This document shows, piece by piece, positions 1 through 12,737 of a stretch of 64,000 nt of DNA (positions within the stretch are counted from its first letter, which is position 1; each line of letters begins with the position of its first letter). The position numbers were made by a program, and so were the translations under genes. The notes beneath the pieces were generated by a model, which did not search any database, had not been told where the DNA came from, and worked only from the letters and a program-made list of their open reading frames with translations. The DNA is taken from contig WBZZ01000447.1 of assembly GCA_019918135.1 (NCBI GenBank), forward strand, positions 22,501-86,500. Reading direction: 5' to 3'. The stretch is from Paulinella micropora (lineage: Eukaryota > Cercozoa > Imbricatea > Euglyphida > Paulinellidae).

Positions 1-1340
1 GTTACTAGAGTTAGATTGAGCATAATCAGATAAAAATAAAATCTAGATGCAGCTACAGATAGTGATGACTAGTGTGATTATGTATATAATTTGTCTAGTT
101 TGTGAAGCTTTCATCTCAGGACGGAAAATATTACAAGCCTAGTATTTTCCACTAAACTACTTTTATTGTGCGTGCATGGTTTGTGGTGGCAATCCGCAAA
201 AAGCGAAGCATTGTCGCTTGACTTTTTGCTAGCCCACACATGAAAACAGTGAAAAAATACTAACATTTCAGTATTGTCAGCTTGCATATCAGTTTTCTTT
301 CAACTTTACCACCCTCTACGCACACACAAAAGAAACTTCAACACATATTTGTTGCATCGAAACTAGCTGGACAGCAAATTCAAAAAATAAAATTATATAT
401 GACAGTCATATTGTGTCTTTGTTTGTGTAGCTAAAAATTACATAATTTGCCTTCCTGTAAATTGTGTAGTGTTTGTTTCTGGACATGTGTCTCTCATTAT
501 TGGTTTGCTGTGCTTCCTCATTTCTTCTCATCTCACAAACAAACAAAACACAAACAACAAAACAACTCCACCCTGACATTGCATGTCATGTGCACTTGGG
601 CTGCCCTGCAATGCTCTTAGCTCGTGCTACTCTGCGCCAAAGCTGCTCTGCACTGTGTGAACTCGTAGTTTTCATTTTTTTTTAATATATCACTCTTATG
701 TTCACGTTATCATATTTTGTTGCATGCTCCATATCACGAAACTCTTCACCTGCTCCTTCCATTTTACGTTCACTCAAACTCATTCGACCTGCTTGTTATT
801 TCGACTTACTCTGTTTTTTATGCTTGCTTAGAGATGCAGTCCTCAGCAATTAGCTACAGACATCGCATTGACTTAGCACTTCCCTATGTTCCTGTTCCTA
901 CAACTCAGCTGCTTGTGCTTGTGTGTGTTGGACTCGTAGTTGTCTGGGCTGATGTGTGTGGGCCTGCTGTTTTCCCTCGGATGCAGTAGCTACAGATCAA
1001 TTATATTTTTTCTTTCTTGATTTCAAAGCTTCCAAAATCTTTCATGTTTGCTTCGTTCATCTTGGTGCTAGCTGCTCCCTCAAAAACTCTCTCTTCCTCT
1101 GCCTTTGAATTCTTGTACTTTTTATTTGATACAGTCGTTTCCTTTTTTTCCTTTCTTCTCTCACCCACTTTCTTACAGCTGCTCTTGTTTGCTTAGGTAG
1201 GTCGCAAAGCCTGACTTTCATACACCTTGCCAGAAGCTCCAAGTTAAATCAGCGCCTTCATTAATTCACAAATGGCTGCAAGCAGCGACAGCTTTTGAAA
1301 GCAACTGGAGCATTCAACCGTTTCTCCAGCAGTGTGACTA

Positions 1341-1408
1341 AAATAATAAATAAATAAATAAACAAATAAATAAATAAATGAATAAATAAATAAATAAATT
1401 AATAAATT
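1341..1408. repeat. (AAAT)n microsatellite
   Basis: About 16 imperfect AAAT units with occasional C or G changes. Short tandem repeat, read directly from the sequence. Confidence 0.9.
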
Positions 1409-1753
1409 GTAGGCGCAGATAGGTAAATATGTGCTACATTAATATACCCCTGTGTCAATACAGACACAATAAGAGGCAGTTAATATTAACAACCCTCTTA
1501 ACTAGATAACGATAATATTACTAGAAGTGAACCTTTACACTTTTTAGGCATGAATATATTATCGCTAGGCCGGACAACTGGAATGGCTGGTGTTTGCCTT
1601 GGTTTTTGTTGGTTCCGCTAGTCTCCCACATTTTCCACCATCTTTGATCCTTATTTATATAAACGAAGAAGATTGTGTTATTGGCGGAGTTGTTGGCATT
1701 AGTTCAGTAAAATGATATGCATCAATAAATATATTCTTTTAGAACCGAACCGG

Positions 1754-1879
<126 letters not shown>

Positions 1880-4800
1880 TAAAGAATAAAATTTTATTAC
1901 AATACTCGAATTGCATGGAATGATTCTCCCAAGCGCTTATTATAGATGTGCGCGTACTCTTCTGTCTTCAAGGCTTTCGCTCCAAAAAGAACTACTAACT
2001 TAGCAGCGAGCTCTTTGCATATGTAAATTAACAGTCATGCAAAAATATATTTTCAAATAAAAACCTGATTCAGTAGTAGTGTTGATCAATTCTTTCTGTT
2101 TCCTATTCCGCATTCCAAGATGATCCTGGTCGACATCCCTATCAAATCATGGACATGCGTGCTATAGTAAATATTCCTGACGACAGTAATCATCCAGCAT
2201 TTTGCACATGTTGAAACTCCACCACATGGTGCAAAACTAAACACAATCCTGCTGCATACCGCCGTGAATGTGCTGAGCCCTTTCCAAAGTGTACTCCAGG
2301 TATTAGCGATCCGGTAAGTAAGCAGTTGAGAGTCCATTCCATGTCAGTTGCACTAATTTTTTTTTATTGCTTTTGGCATGGCTATAGTCTGAATAAAAAT
2401 AACACCACTCCCAGACCGCAGCCCGTGAACTAGAATCACAATCAACAATAAGTCTGAGAATAAGATCAAGAATATTTGCTGAGTCCCATACTCTGAACCA
2501 TTCATTGAAGCTTGCGCACTCCATAGAACCGGAAGAACCAGCATGAGAATTTTGCTACATTCTGGAAGTAAATTACCTTTCAAAAATTTAGGTTTTTGTT
2601 GCAACATGAAGCTGCAAGCTCACCACCAAGTTCCCAAGCTAGAATAAGTTAACAACCTTCCAATGCGCAGTGGCCCCGTGCATCATCTTGTCACCAAGTA
2701 TCAGCAATGAACCCGCAACCCCCGCCCCCCCCCCCCCCCAGCTTTCCTTCAGTGTTTTCCTTTAAATAAGTTAGAGTAATTTCATAAATATATATAATTA
2801 GCAAGAAATAGTGTGACTCTCAGACTGGTGATCGTGTTCACCATCAGTGCATTGTGTTTTTCAAACGAATTCAACATTATCATAGACCGCAATTCTTGTC
2901 TTAATTTACTGTACCACATTTTCTGGCGACCAAATGAATCGTGAAATAGGTGCTTCCCTTAAAACTAGTAATTAAGGGTGCGGAACGATTTAAAAATCAT
3001 GTCTGCGGTGGCTGAGTTTTTTGCTTGGTGAGAGCGGGTTGATTCGTTGAAACATATAGAATCGTTGGAGGGTTGCTTGCAATAATATTATAATCTGTGG
3101 ATCATTTGTTTTTCACACATACTTGATTTCGTGTGTGCTGTCTGTGAGATTATGTGTTTTTTCTACGTTTTTCCTCATTCTTTGGTTGCTGGCTGTCCTT
3201 CCAAAATCAGACATGTTGGATTTGAAATGTATGAACGAAAGCTTGAACTCGCTTGAATTCACATCACTTCTATATGATTTTGATCCACAACACATTTTGT
3301 TTCTTGTGTGTGAGTAGTCAGTGATTCTCATTGATTCTTCCTTGTAAATTCTGCCTTGGTGTATAGCTGCAGTTGTCTAGTGCGTCTGGTTTGTGTGCTG
3401 CTTCTGTGGCAGCTGATGGTTGCAACCTGCCTTTTGCAACATCGTGTCAAAAAACGTGCTGTACTAGGCTGGTGTTCGCCTGCTATCACTGTATCTTGGA
3501 AAGGCGACACTGACCCTACACTAAGCGACAAAAACATTTTATCTTTTCATCCCAAGTGTCTATCATTCATCGACAGAGAACGACAAAAACTTGCTTCTCT
3601 TATTACCTCTCTTTCTCCTCAAACTCTTGCTAACTCAAACACTCAAACATCTCCAGGACCTCGTCTTCGTTATGCACCTCTGAAAATTGTGTCTGACATA
3701 CAACAGCATGTACACGTACACACCAGAGAAAGTAGAAGTGGTATACAATCGATCTCTGCGGTCACTCCTGCTTGCCTTCTCTTTTTTTTAGTCAAAGCAC
3801 TGTCAGTCAGTGTTGACACTTCCTTATTTGTTCGATTTAGTTTCAGTAGCGGTTGCCCTAGGTCTAGATGCAACAGCTACAAACCTTTGTTTTTAGCAAC
3901 GAATGTGAAATCATCAGGTGTACTAAGATTCACTGGTGTTTGTCTGCAACAATTATGCTAGAAACCTTCTCCTTTTTCAAACATTAACCCACCCAACATA
4001 GCAGCAAAATCTATTCTTAGTGATAATAAACTCGGAACACCTTCCAGACACGTTATGCAACAGGTCTGGGCTGCCTTTTTGTCGGGACTGACACACAAGA
4101 AATATTCAAAATCTTGGGAATTACTAGGAGCAATCGATCTATTGTCACTACAATCATATCCAATAAATTATCATGTAGAGAGGCTGATAGGTTTAATAAT
4201 AATTGTATCGATGATGACTTCATGTTCTTAGTACTTCTTTTTACTTGAAAGACAGCCTCTGCCTTGTCATTATCCTAATCATTTGCTTTCCTGTAAGGGG
4301 CATTGTGGTTATAATTAATACAATGACCGAACGTGCTAGCAAATATATGAGCTGCTTGTGTTCGTTTAGCCAATCTTGAGAAGATCGAGCATCGCTTGCA
4401 GGTCTGGGACTGTGCCAGGTGATCTTCTGATGTAGCCCTGCATGAATGGTGGTCTGTGCGACTATGCACCCTCACCATATCTTCCGCGTCATCGTCACTT
4501 ATGCCCTAGTGCACCTCCCGAACAGCAGTCAATCACCGTAGCCATCCTATTGAACTGCTTGAACCCAATCAGCAACCCTCCCGCATTATTTGGACAGACA
4601 TAGAATTGAATGTCATAGGCCTTACCGGAGTAGAGTTCAACGGTTGGCACCATCATCCCCCTCCGCTCTCGCCTTCCCATTCACTCCTTCTATGCTCCCC
4701 CCGATTGGCAACATGCTCCATCCACAGCCCCTTACAAAGGAAAGCGTGGCGCCTCTGGTTGCAACCCCCCTCTCCCCTTCATCCCTTCCTTCGCCCCCCT

Positions 4801-4974
4801 AAATACTCTCTTGCTCGTGGGTAGTAAAAAAGGCAGGAGTGGCGCTGCAGGGTCCAAGAACAAGCGCAAGAAACCCTCTGCAAAGCCAAAGGCAGGCACC
4901 GGGACAGGGCAACCAGTAGATCTCCATCGGATTCCCGACACCCCACCCACCGCCCCCCCCCCCCCCCGGGGACC

Positions 4975-5449
4975 ATGTCTAGAACCAAGCACAAGAAGTT
5001 CAAGAAGGAGACTTCCCCATCTTCCCTGCATCCAGCGACCTTGGTACTCGCTTCTCCACCGCCCTCGGCAGTGATTACTGAAGAGGCCTAGGAGCCCTAT
5101 TTTGAGGGAAAAGTTTGCGCCAAGTGCGAGGAAACCAAGATCAAGGGTTTCGTCATGGTTTGCGACACATGCCCGGGTCGCTGTGTTGTATGTGCCAAAG
5201 AGCATTACTTCTTATTGGTGTTGTTGGTGGCTGTGGTGTCGTCCTCTGTGTAGGTGTTGTTACCGCTGCTGTTTTAGTTGGAGTAAAATATGATTTCTTT
5301 TTTCAGGTTACCAACTCTGCCCCACTTGTATTAACGCCAAGCACGACGCCGGTAATAAATTGACGATGGTCAAGTGCACCAATTCACTCCTTGCAAAGAA
5401 CAAAAAGGAGACGTGGTCGCAGTCACCCAACAGCCCAGACCCTCTGTGA
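4975..5449 (+). CDS. ZZ-type zinc-finger protein, one intron
   Basis: Translation from the ATG at 4,975 gives a Lys-rich start (MSRTKHKKFKKE). After one in-frame TAG near 5,090 comes a cysteine pattern EGKVCAKCEETKIKGF...CDTCPG. A donor at 5,177 and an acceptor ending at 5,306 (TTTTTTCAG) bound a 130-bp intron. Splicing there joins CPG to YQLCPTCINAKH in phase 1. The result has the order C-x2-C, C-x2-C, C-x2-C, H of ZZ domains, which bind zinc and usually mediate protein-protein contacts, for example to histone tails or N-degrons. The frame ends at TGA 5,447-5,449. The in-frame TAG means either a pseudogene, a start downstream of it, or another upstream intron. Host gene; no partner can be inferred. 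Confidence 0.55.
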
Positions 5450-6177
5450 GCTTGCCGCAGCAATGACTATCGGACAGTCCGGATCCGCATGTGTTCCATC
5501 TACGAGGCGCTTCAGAAAACTTGATCAGTCTGAGATGGAAGCCTGTTGGACTAGTATTAGCGTTTGGTAGATATATTCCTGTGGGGCCCCCCTTTGAGTT
5601 ATCGCGCTTCTGTTCAACAAAAATACCAAGCTCGTCAAGTTCACGGGGTTCATTGAATCCTTTAGAGGAGCAAACTGTCATTTCTCGGGAAGGCTGGCCG
5701 TGTATCTCAAGCTGATCAAAATATGCATAACCCAGACCCGACATTGGAGGCCCATTTAGCGTCTACTATTTGGATCCCAGCCATTTCAATTGCGACATAA
5801 GATGCAATGATGACCTAAATAGTCCCGAATTTACGATTTGGACCAAAAATAATAGAGCTTATCATGCATGGAGCTTAGTAGGAGTGGATTACGGCTGGGA
5901 GCAGTGGAGACTTCGAGAGAATTGCATTTGTCCGTTGCATGAATTGGTTTTGCGCCAGGAAATGAGAGAGAGAGAGAGTGCTTTTGCTGACCAGTCACGC
6001 AAAAACTGATAATATGTATTTACAGTCCCATACGTCAACAGCTGCAGCTTCTGACTTTGTTGCTTTGCCTTGCGCTTGCTTGCTTGCTTATCGTAGACTC
6101 AAAATGTGTATGAAAATTTCCTAATCATATGCTCAGATACTCAAATTGAGCATCAATACTTTATTTTTTTTCTTGCA
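5450..6177. other. Stretch without a supported gene
   Basis: It holds a 124-residue minus-strand open frame (5,370-5,744) and a 79-residue plus-strand frame (5,770-6,009), neither with a recognisable motif. The plus strand around 5,635-5,760 reads as a short uninterrupted peptide (VKFTGFIESFRG onward) that could be a further exon of the zinc-finger gene, but no convincing splice pair was found. A short (GA)n lies at about 5,964-5,978. Confidence 0.4.
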
Positions 6178-7290
6178 ATGTCATATGTGCCACAGTCAGC
6201 CATCGTCGTTTTTGTTTTAAGTCATCGGCGGTCGAGCTTGTTGTGATGTGTTTTATGTGTTTTCCACTAGTTCCATGGTTGTCCTTTAGTTGTCAGGCTC
6301 GAGAAACGCTGCAGGGCCTCGGCGCTGACCTCTGACACTTCAAATTTACATTCCCCCAGGAACTACGTTTTTCGAAGTGGAAATGCATGGCCCGAGGCCC
6401 CACGGTGCTTGGGGAGCTTGGCAAGCAGGGGAAAGCCATGGAACAGCATGGAAATCGAAACATGCAGTGATATGGCGTGTTGCGAGACGTATTGTTGTGT
6501 TGTCGTCACTTGGTTTTTTTTTTCTGAATCAGGCAGGTGTCATGTGTACCACAGTCGGAAATCGTCTTTTTTGGCTTAAGTGATCGGCGGCCGAGCTTCT
6601 TTTGATGTGTTTTATGTGTTTTCCACTAGATCCATTGCTGTCCCTGGTTGCCAGGCTCGAAAAACGCTGCCGGGCATCGGCGCTGGCCTCTGACACTTCA
6701 AATTTGCTTACCACCAGGAACGACAGTTTTTTAAGTGCCAATGCATGGCCCGAGGTCCCGCGGTGCTCGGGGAGCCTGGCAAGCAGGGGTAAACTATGGA
6801 GCAGCACGGAAATCCAAATGGGCTGTGATTTGGCGTGTTGCGAGACGTATTGTTGTGTTTTCGTCACTTGGTTTTTTTTCTAAATCAGGCAGGTGTCGTA
6901 TGTACCACAGTCGGAAATCATCTTTTTTGGCTTAAGCGATCGACGGTCGAGCTTCTTTTGATGTGTTTTATGTGTTTCCCACTAGATCCAAGGCTGTTCC
7001 CTGGTTGCCAGGCTCGAGAAACGCTGCAGGGCCTCGGCGCTTGCCTCTGACACTTCAAATTTGTGTTCCCCCAGGAACGACATTTTTTGAAGTGCCAAGG
7101 CATGGCCCGAAGCCCCGCTGTGCTTGGGAGGCCTGGAAATCAGGGGAAAGCTATGGAACAGCATGGAAATCCAAATGGGCAGTGATTTGGCGTGTTGCGA
7201 GACGTATTATTGTGTTGTCGTCTCTTGTCTTCTTTCGGGCCTGTGTCATTATTATGTGCCACATGTACAGTCGGCCGTCACCTTTTTAAC
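6178..7290. repeat. Tandem array of about 355-bp units (three copies plus a partial fourth)
   Basis: The phrase ACCACAGTCGGAAATC and its variants recur near 6,190, 6,547 and 6,904, with a diverged fourth start near 7,260. Each is followed at the same distance by GATGTGTTTTATGTGTTT and then by GGCGTGTTGCGAGACG. The period is about 354-357 bp. Copies differ by scattered substitutions. Short open frames in each copy are shifted relative to one another, so this looks like a non-coding satellite or a segmental tandem duplication rather than a repeat protein. Confidence 0.85.
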
Positions 7291-8390
7291 CCAAGTCAGT
7301 GAGTATAAATGTGTGATACATGTGTAAATTGTTGTTTTTTTTGTGTTGTTGCGTTGTCCAATTGCTCGTCGGGCTATACAGGGCCTCCTCCCACCTTTCA
7401 TTCCATGCCGAACACACTTGACATTTTTCGCCACTCCGCCCAGGGGAGGGAATAAATTTCGCCCGAGGCTGGCAGGAGGCTGGCAGGAGGCTGTCGAGCC
7501 TGGAAATGATAGTAAAACATCATATCACCATGATCTTTCAAAAAAATATGAATTTGGACATTGTTGAAAAAAAATATATCCGGACTTCGACTTTAAGTAT
7601 GCTCATTCATGCCGTCCGGAAGTGTTTTTGTGAAAAAAAATTGAAGTCAAGTGGGGAAACAAGTTTATTTTTACTTTATTATTAATAAATAATGTATAGA
7701 AGCATCAGACAGGTTGCTCCCAGCCTGAAATAAGCTTTAATAAGAAAATGCCTGCAAATTTGATATCTCATTGTTCATTGTTAGTAAGAAGTAGGGACAT
7801 CTCCTGTCTAGTCAAGTGGCACCTGACCCTGTTTCCGGCCAGGCGCGAAACGGGCCTTGGAAACGGGGTCAGGTGATATTGGAGATTATGATCAGGCTAT
7901 AGCCTGGGTGATCAAAACTATTCTGAAGGCTGGGGGGCGAGTTGGGGGCTGGGGGTTGCGGGGTTGGGAGCGGAGAGGTGTGGGGAGTGTGTGGGTTTAA
8001 AAAAAAAACGAGGAGAAACGGGGCTCTGGGGAATGAGGGAGGTGCTTAGAGGGGTCCCAAGTGGTGTGTGGCGACTGGGACTTCTGGATTGGGCGTTGGG
8101 GGAGGCAGGAGCGGTCAGAGGTGTGTGATTGGACCTGGAGGGAGGGAGTCAACGTTGGGAGCGAAAAACCTTGCAAGCTTAAGAAAGCTGGTGGGGTTTG
8201 GAGTAGGGGTGGTGAGGGTGGGTTTTGAGGAGTAAAGCTGGTGCCAGGTAAAGTTGTGGGGGTTGTGGATGTGGTATGGTGTGGTGGGATGGGCGCTGAT
8301 GAAGGCTCGGAGTGTGGTGTTTGATGGTGTGGCTCGGAAGGGCGTGGTTTTCTGTGGTGAGATAGACAGATAGTTGATAGGTAGGCAGGT
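7291..8390. other. Stretch without a gene; contains a hairpin and G-rich DNA
   Basis: No supported coding sequence. It contains the inverted repeat at 7,820-7,875 and a G-rich, C-poor plus strand from about 7,920 to 8,350. The minus-strand open frame over this part continues into the GATA arrays and is low-complexity. Confidence 0.5.
7820..7875. repeat. Inverted repeat, 17-bp arms
   Basis: The left arm CACCTGACCCTGTTTCC (7,820-7,836) pairs with the right arm GGAAACGGGGTCAGGTG (7,859-7,875) with one G-T type mismatch. The loop is 22 bases and GC-rich. It could be the remnant ends of a small inverted-repeat element or an RNA hairpin; nothing around it decides. Confidence 0.7.
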
Positions 8391-8830
<440 letters not shown>

Positions 8831-8849
8831 ATAGATGGATGGATAGATA

Positions 8850-8972
8850 GAGAAAGAGTAAGAGTAAGAGTAAGAGTAAGGGTAAAAATAAGCTTAAGAG
8901 TAAGAGTAAGAGTAAGAGTAAGAGTAACAGTAAGAGTACGAGCAAGAGCAAGAGCAAGAGCAAGAGCAAGCG
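8850..8972. repeat. Hexamer minisatellite (AAGAGT)n grading to (AAGAGC)n
   Basis: About 20 hexamer units that change from AAGAGT to AAGAGC toward the right. The stepwise variation fits local slippage and spread of a variant unit. Confidence 0.9.
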
Positions 8973-9041
8973 TAGGCGGTCCAAGCAAGTCAAAAACAAA
9001 CCCCAAAACTCGACAGCAAACGCTTCAACGAGCCACCTGGG

Positions 9042-9045
9042 CGAC

Positions 9046-9106
<61 letters not shown>

Positions 9107-9166
9107 ATCTATCTATCTATCTATATCTATCTATCTATATCTATCTATCTATCTATCTATCTATCT
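9042..9166. repeat. (TATC)n microsatellite, inverted relative to the TAGA arrays
   Basis: About 30 TATC units with a few TATATC interruptions. It is the reverse complement of the TAGA arrays 200-600 bp upstream. Confidence 0.95.
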
Positions 9167-9770
9167 TCGTTTCTTTTTTTTCTTTTCCTTTTCTTTCCTT
9201 TTTCTTTCTTTCACTTTCTTTCTTTCTTTCTTTCTTTTTTCTTTTTCTCTTTTTCTCTTTTTCTCTTTTTTTCTTCTTTTTTTTTCTTTTTTTCTTTTTT
9301 CCTTTTTTCTGATTTCTTTTTCTTTTTTCTTCTTCTCTTTTATTTCTCTTTTATTTCTCTTTTATTTCTCTTTTATTTCTCTTTCCTTTCTCTTTTCTTT
9401 CTCTTTTCTTTCTCTTTTCTTTCTCTTTTCTTTCTCTTTTCTTTCTCTTTTCTTTCTCTTTTCTTTCTCTTTCTTTCTCTTTCTTTCTCTTTTCTTTCTC
9501 TTTTCTTTCTATTTTCTTTCTCTTTTCTTTCTTTTTTCTTTCTTTTTTCTTTCTCTTTTCTTTCTTTTCTTGTCGTGTGTTTTCTTTTCCTTTCTTTTCA
9601 CTTCTTTTCCTTTCTTTTTTTTCTTTTCTTCCTTTCTTTTCTTTTTCTTTCCTTCTTCTTCTTCTTCTTCATCTTTCTTCTTCTCTTTCTTCTTCTCGTT
9701 CTTCTTTTTCTTCTTCTCTTCTTCTTCTTCTTCTTCTTCTTCTTCTTTTTGTCCTTTATTTTTTCATTCA
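9167..9770. repeat. About 600-bp polypyrimidine tract
   Basis: Almost pure C/T on the plus strand, built from TTTC, CTTTT and TTC subrepeats. Phe/Ser/Leu-rich open frames in all three frames are artefacts of composition. A mirror-like homopyrimidine run of this length may form triplex DNA. 9,771-10,041 after it holds CTAT-type short repeats and nothing coding that I can support. Confidence 0.9.
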
Positions 9771-10041
9771 CCTATCTTCTACCCATCTATCAATCTTTCC
9801 CTCTATCTATTTAGATATCTATTTGTCTATTTTTGTATCTAACTGTCTACATACCTGCCTAAAAAGTCTCTCCATATGCGTATCTATTCATCTGTTTGTG
9901 CATCGATCTTGCTACCTGTCCGCATGTCTGTCTGTCTCTTGATTTTTTAGTGCGCTCAACCTCATGTGATAGTGTTCGGTCACAGTTGCACTGCATGTGT
10001 GTACACACGCGTTTGTGCTTAGTCGTCGCCTGTGCCTCTGT

Positions 10042-10265
10042 ACAGCCTCCTCCTCCTCCTCCTCCTCCTTCTACTTCTTCTTCTTCTTCTTCTTCTTTTC
10101 GTCCTTCTTTACCTCCTCGTCCTCGTCTTCCTTCTTCTTCTTCTTCTTCTTCTTCTTCGACTTCTTCTTTTCGTCCTGCTCTTCCTCCTCGACCTCCTCG
10201 TTCTTCTTCTTCTTCTTCTTCTTCTTCTTCTTCTTCTTCTTCTTCTTCTTCTTCTTCTTCTTCTT
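10042..10265. repeat. (TTC)n / (TCC)n array directly upstream of an exon
   Basis: Long TTC repeat with CTCC interruptions, ending about 26 bases before the putative acceptor AG at 10,290-10,291. It could be the polypyrimidine tract of the intron that precedes the first recognised helicase exon. Confidence 0.85.
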
Positions 10266-10291
10266 GCTCCTCCAACACCACCACCACCCAG

Positions 10292-11290
10292 TCTATTTCT
10301 CTCGCGCAAGCGCATCAAAAATTGAAGGTATGTCAACGAGGGGGAAAGTCGCTGCTGTTTTTTGTCAGCTTCCTATATGCTTCAATCGGGCTCGCAATCG
10401 TGTGTGTGTGTGTGTGTGTTGTTATTGTTTTTGTTGCTGTTGTTATTCTTCTTGCTGTTGTTGTTGTTGTTGTTGTTGTTGCAGAAGGACGCGAAGTTAC
10501 TGCAGGCGGCCATTGCGCATGCGATGAAAGCTACTGGATTTTTCGCGGAAGGCAAATCACTCAAAGATCAGCAGGTGTTGCTGCATTATCGATTCTACTT
10601 GTTGATGTTGTTATTTACGTGTACCTGTGTATACGACGCAACTTTAGACTCATTTCAATGTAAAATGCGTATCCTTGCAATTGCCTGTCACTCGCCTCTG
10701 CCCCCTCCAACACACACGCACACACACCAACCTCCCCCCCCCCCCCCCCCCTCCCCTTTTTTTTTCTTTTTTTTTGTGCCTACCAAATTAGTCTCAACTC
10801 ACTCCACACTCCCTGTTTTTTCTTGCCCTCTTCCTTAGTTGGAGGCTGTGAAGGCCGCGGCCACAGGGGATGACGTGCTGGGCGACCTTCCTTGCAGCTT
10901 TGGCAAGTCAGCTATATGGGAGCATTTGATACATGTGCTGGCGAAAGCTGGCATGTATGCGCCCTTGGCTATCTTTCTGGAGCCGCTGAGCGTCATTGTT
11001 CTGGAGAAGTCAAAGAAGAAGTATGCAGCATCCCTGGCTAATGGCCCCACCCTGGCTGCTGCAGTCAACACCTGACAACCCTGATTACTCTACCTAAGCC
11101 TCTAGCAGTTTACTGAACACATAGACGAACTGGCGGAGCCCTCGGTGGCTAGAAGAATTGGTGTGCTGGTGATAGTTATTAGACGAGGCAACTACTTTCA
11201 ACAGCAGTTCGTCCGGATGGTAAGCATGTGACACATATATTTATTATTGCGGCCTTTGCGCCATCATTGCAACACGAATAATATTAAGCT

Positions 11291-11363
<73 letters not shown>

Positions 11364-12107
11364 CACAGACACACACACACACATATATATATATATATGT
11401 ATATATATATCCATATATATACATACATATATATATATATATTGCTAGGTCAAGTTTCAGGCCGACATTTGGGAACGTAGGCAGTTTCCGGGCTGTCTTG
11501 GCTTTTGCTGGATCCTTTAGCAACCACATCCGTAGGGAAGTGGTTCGGGAACTGGAGTTACTGCCAAACCGCAGAACTCATCTGGCTGTCGCCCAACATG
11601 CCAAACGTGTACGTGCTGGTGCAGCGGGATAGCAAGGACAGTAAGCTGCTAGAGCTGCACAAGCAGCGTCGGCGTGAGGTATGGACTCCGGTTTCTGTTC
11701 TGAGCTCTGGTCAGGGGGGCGATGCCGTAGTCCCATGTACCTACGTCATCAGTTACGAGGACTGGCCTGCCCCTGACCCTCCTTGGAGTGTGCCTTTTCC
11801 TCAACAGTGGTTGCAGCCGCGGTTCGATGATGTGGTACGGCAGCTTCGGAGATTGCGAGACGCGACGACTACGGATGCCGAACTGCGGCGTATTCTTCCG
11901 CGAACGATTTTTTTCTGCATGCCGGGCAAGCTGGTTGGAGAATGCCTTGGTTATGTGTCTAAGCATGCCCAAGAAGCCGCCTATACGCGATCGGGGGACT
12001 ATCGTTTGGCAACCTGTACCGGGGATGTCCAGGGGGGAAGAAGAAAACACTTTGCGCGTGTTGTGGGTCAGCCACGCTCGCACATCAAAGTAGTGTTTTG
12101 CTCCCAA
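10292..12107 (+). pseudogene. RecQ-like DNA helicase, broken copy
   Basis: Three exons fit GT-AG rules in phase 0: 10,292-10,327, 10,485-10,574 and 10,839-11,075. Together they read as the start of a RecQ-like superfamily 2 helicase: LKDQQLEAVKA (Q-type motif 0), LPCSFGKSAIWE (Walker A, GKS kept, GxG altered) and FLEPLSVIVLEK (motif Ia). The frame stops at 11,075 before any DExH motif. A second part, about 11,470-12,107, resumes with a motif III-like VLAFAGSF, then [21 protein letters not shown] (motif IV) and IKVVFC (motif V start). That part changes frame near 11,560, and homology ends abruptly near 12,107. The DExH box and motif VI are missing, so ATPase function is unlikely. It may be a degraded host gene or a helicase carried by an old mobile element. 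Confidence 0.65.
11292..11440. repeat. (TA)n and (CA)n microsatellites
   Basis: A perfect TA run of about 65 bp, then (CA)n and further interrupted (TA)n. It lies between the two helicase parts, in the space where motif II would be expected. Confidence 0.95.
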
Positions 12108-12652
12108 GCTGGCTCCAGAGCCCCGCCCCAGCTTCTGCCTGCCTCCCTGCCGTCGTCGTCCGGGCCGGGCAGGACCGCCACGTTGTAATCACCACCAAAG
12201 GACCACAGGCCCTGCGCCGGCCTGGTCGTCGGCCTGAGCACCGGGGTGCGGCTACCTCCCCGGGCGACCAGGCGGTCGAACAGGCCTACGAGCAAGGCTC
12301 CCTCCTTCTCGCACTCGGCCCAGAGTTCTTGCAGCGCCGCTACCTCCAGCACGGCCTTCCCGCCGCCCGGGGGGTCGCCCGAGGGGTCGCCCTGGGCCCA
12401 AGGCACGCCGTCCGGTGGCCCAGGTACAGCGCCACACTCGGGTGTGTCCGAAGCGGCGCACTCTCCGCTACTGTCGGCCAACAGGCTACCCGGGCTAGCG
12501 AGATGCCAGTCTTGCGGGTCAGGTAGTGGTTGAGGCAGGGTGGGAGAGCCCGCTGGTGGTGAGGAGGGGTGGGTGCCGGGGGAGCCACTCACCACCAGCG
12601 GCGGGAGGAAGTCTAGCAGAGGATAATCGTCCTCTTGGTCCAGCTGCAGCAT
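12068..12652 (-). CDS. Unknown GC-rich protein, acidic and Pro-rich
   Basis: It starts at the ATG whose complement ends at 12,652, at the edge of a GC-rich spacer, and runs 194 residues. The N-terminus (MLQLDQEDDYPLLDFLPPL) looks like a genuine acidic start and could resemble an activation domain. Residues 25-95 are rich in Pro, Gly and Ser. Around residues 105-125 a helix-like stretch (ALQELWAECEKEGALLVGLF) is the most protein-like part. No family is recognised. The last 40 codons overlap the end of the helicase remnant on the other strand, so the true 3' end may be an intron donor or a disrupted gene. It is divergent to the LRR gene, with 535 bp between starts, which fits a shared promoter. 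Confidence 0.4.
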   Translation of the reverse strand: MLQLDQEDDYPLLDFLPPLVVSGSPGTHPSSPPAGSPTLPQPLPDPQDWHLASPGSLLADSSGECAASDTPECGAVPGPPDGVPWAQGDPSGDPPGGGKAVLEVAALQELWAECEKEGALLVGLFDRLVARGGSRTPVLRPTTRPAQGLWSFGGDYNVAVLPGPDDDGREAGRSWGGALEPAWEQNTTLMCERG

Positions 12653-12737
12653 GTTTTACGTTCTACGCCGGGCGGAAAGTGAAGCGGACGCGCTCCCTTC
12701 CTCCCTGGAAAAGAGCGCGCGCCGCGCACGTGCAGGG

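Noticed and set aside
3356-3961. 201-residue plus-strand open frame
   Set aside because: No domain, no splice support, unremarkable composition; could be chance in a gene-poor stretch.
6377-7327. Several open frames in the 355-bp tandem units
   Set aside because: Frames are shifted between copies, so coding is not conserved.
9570-10336. Ser/Phe/Leu-rich plus-strand and Glu/Arg-rich minus-strand open frames
   Set aside because: Low-complexity readings of pyrimidine and TTC arrays.
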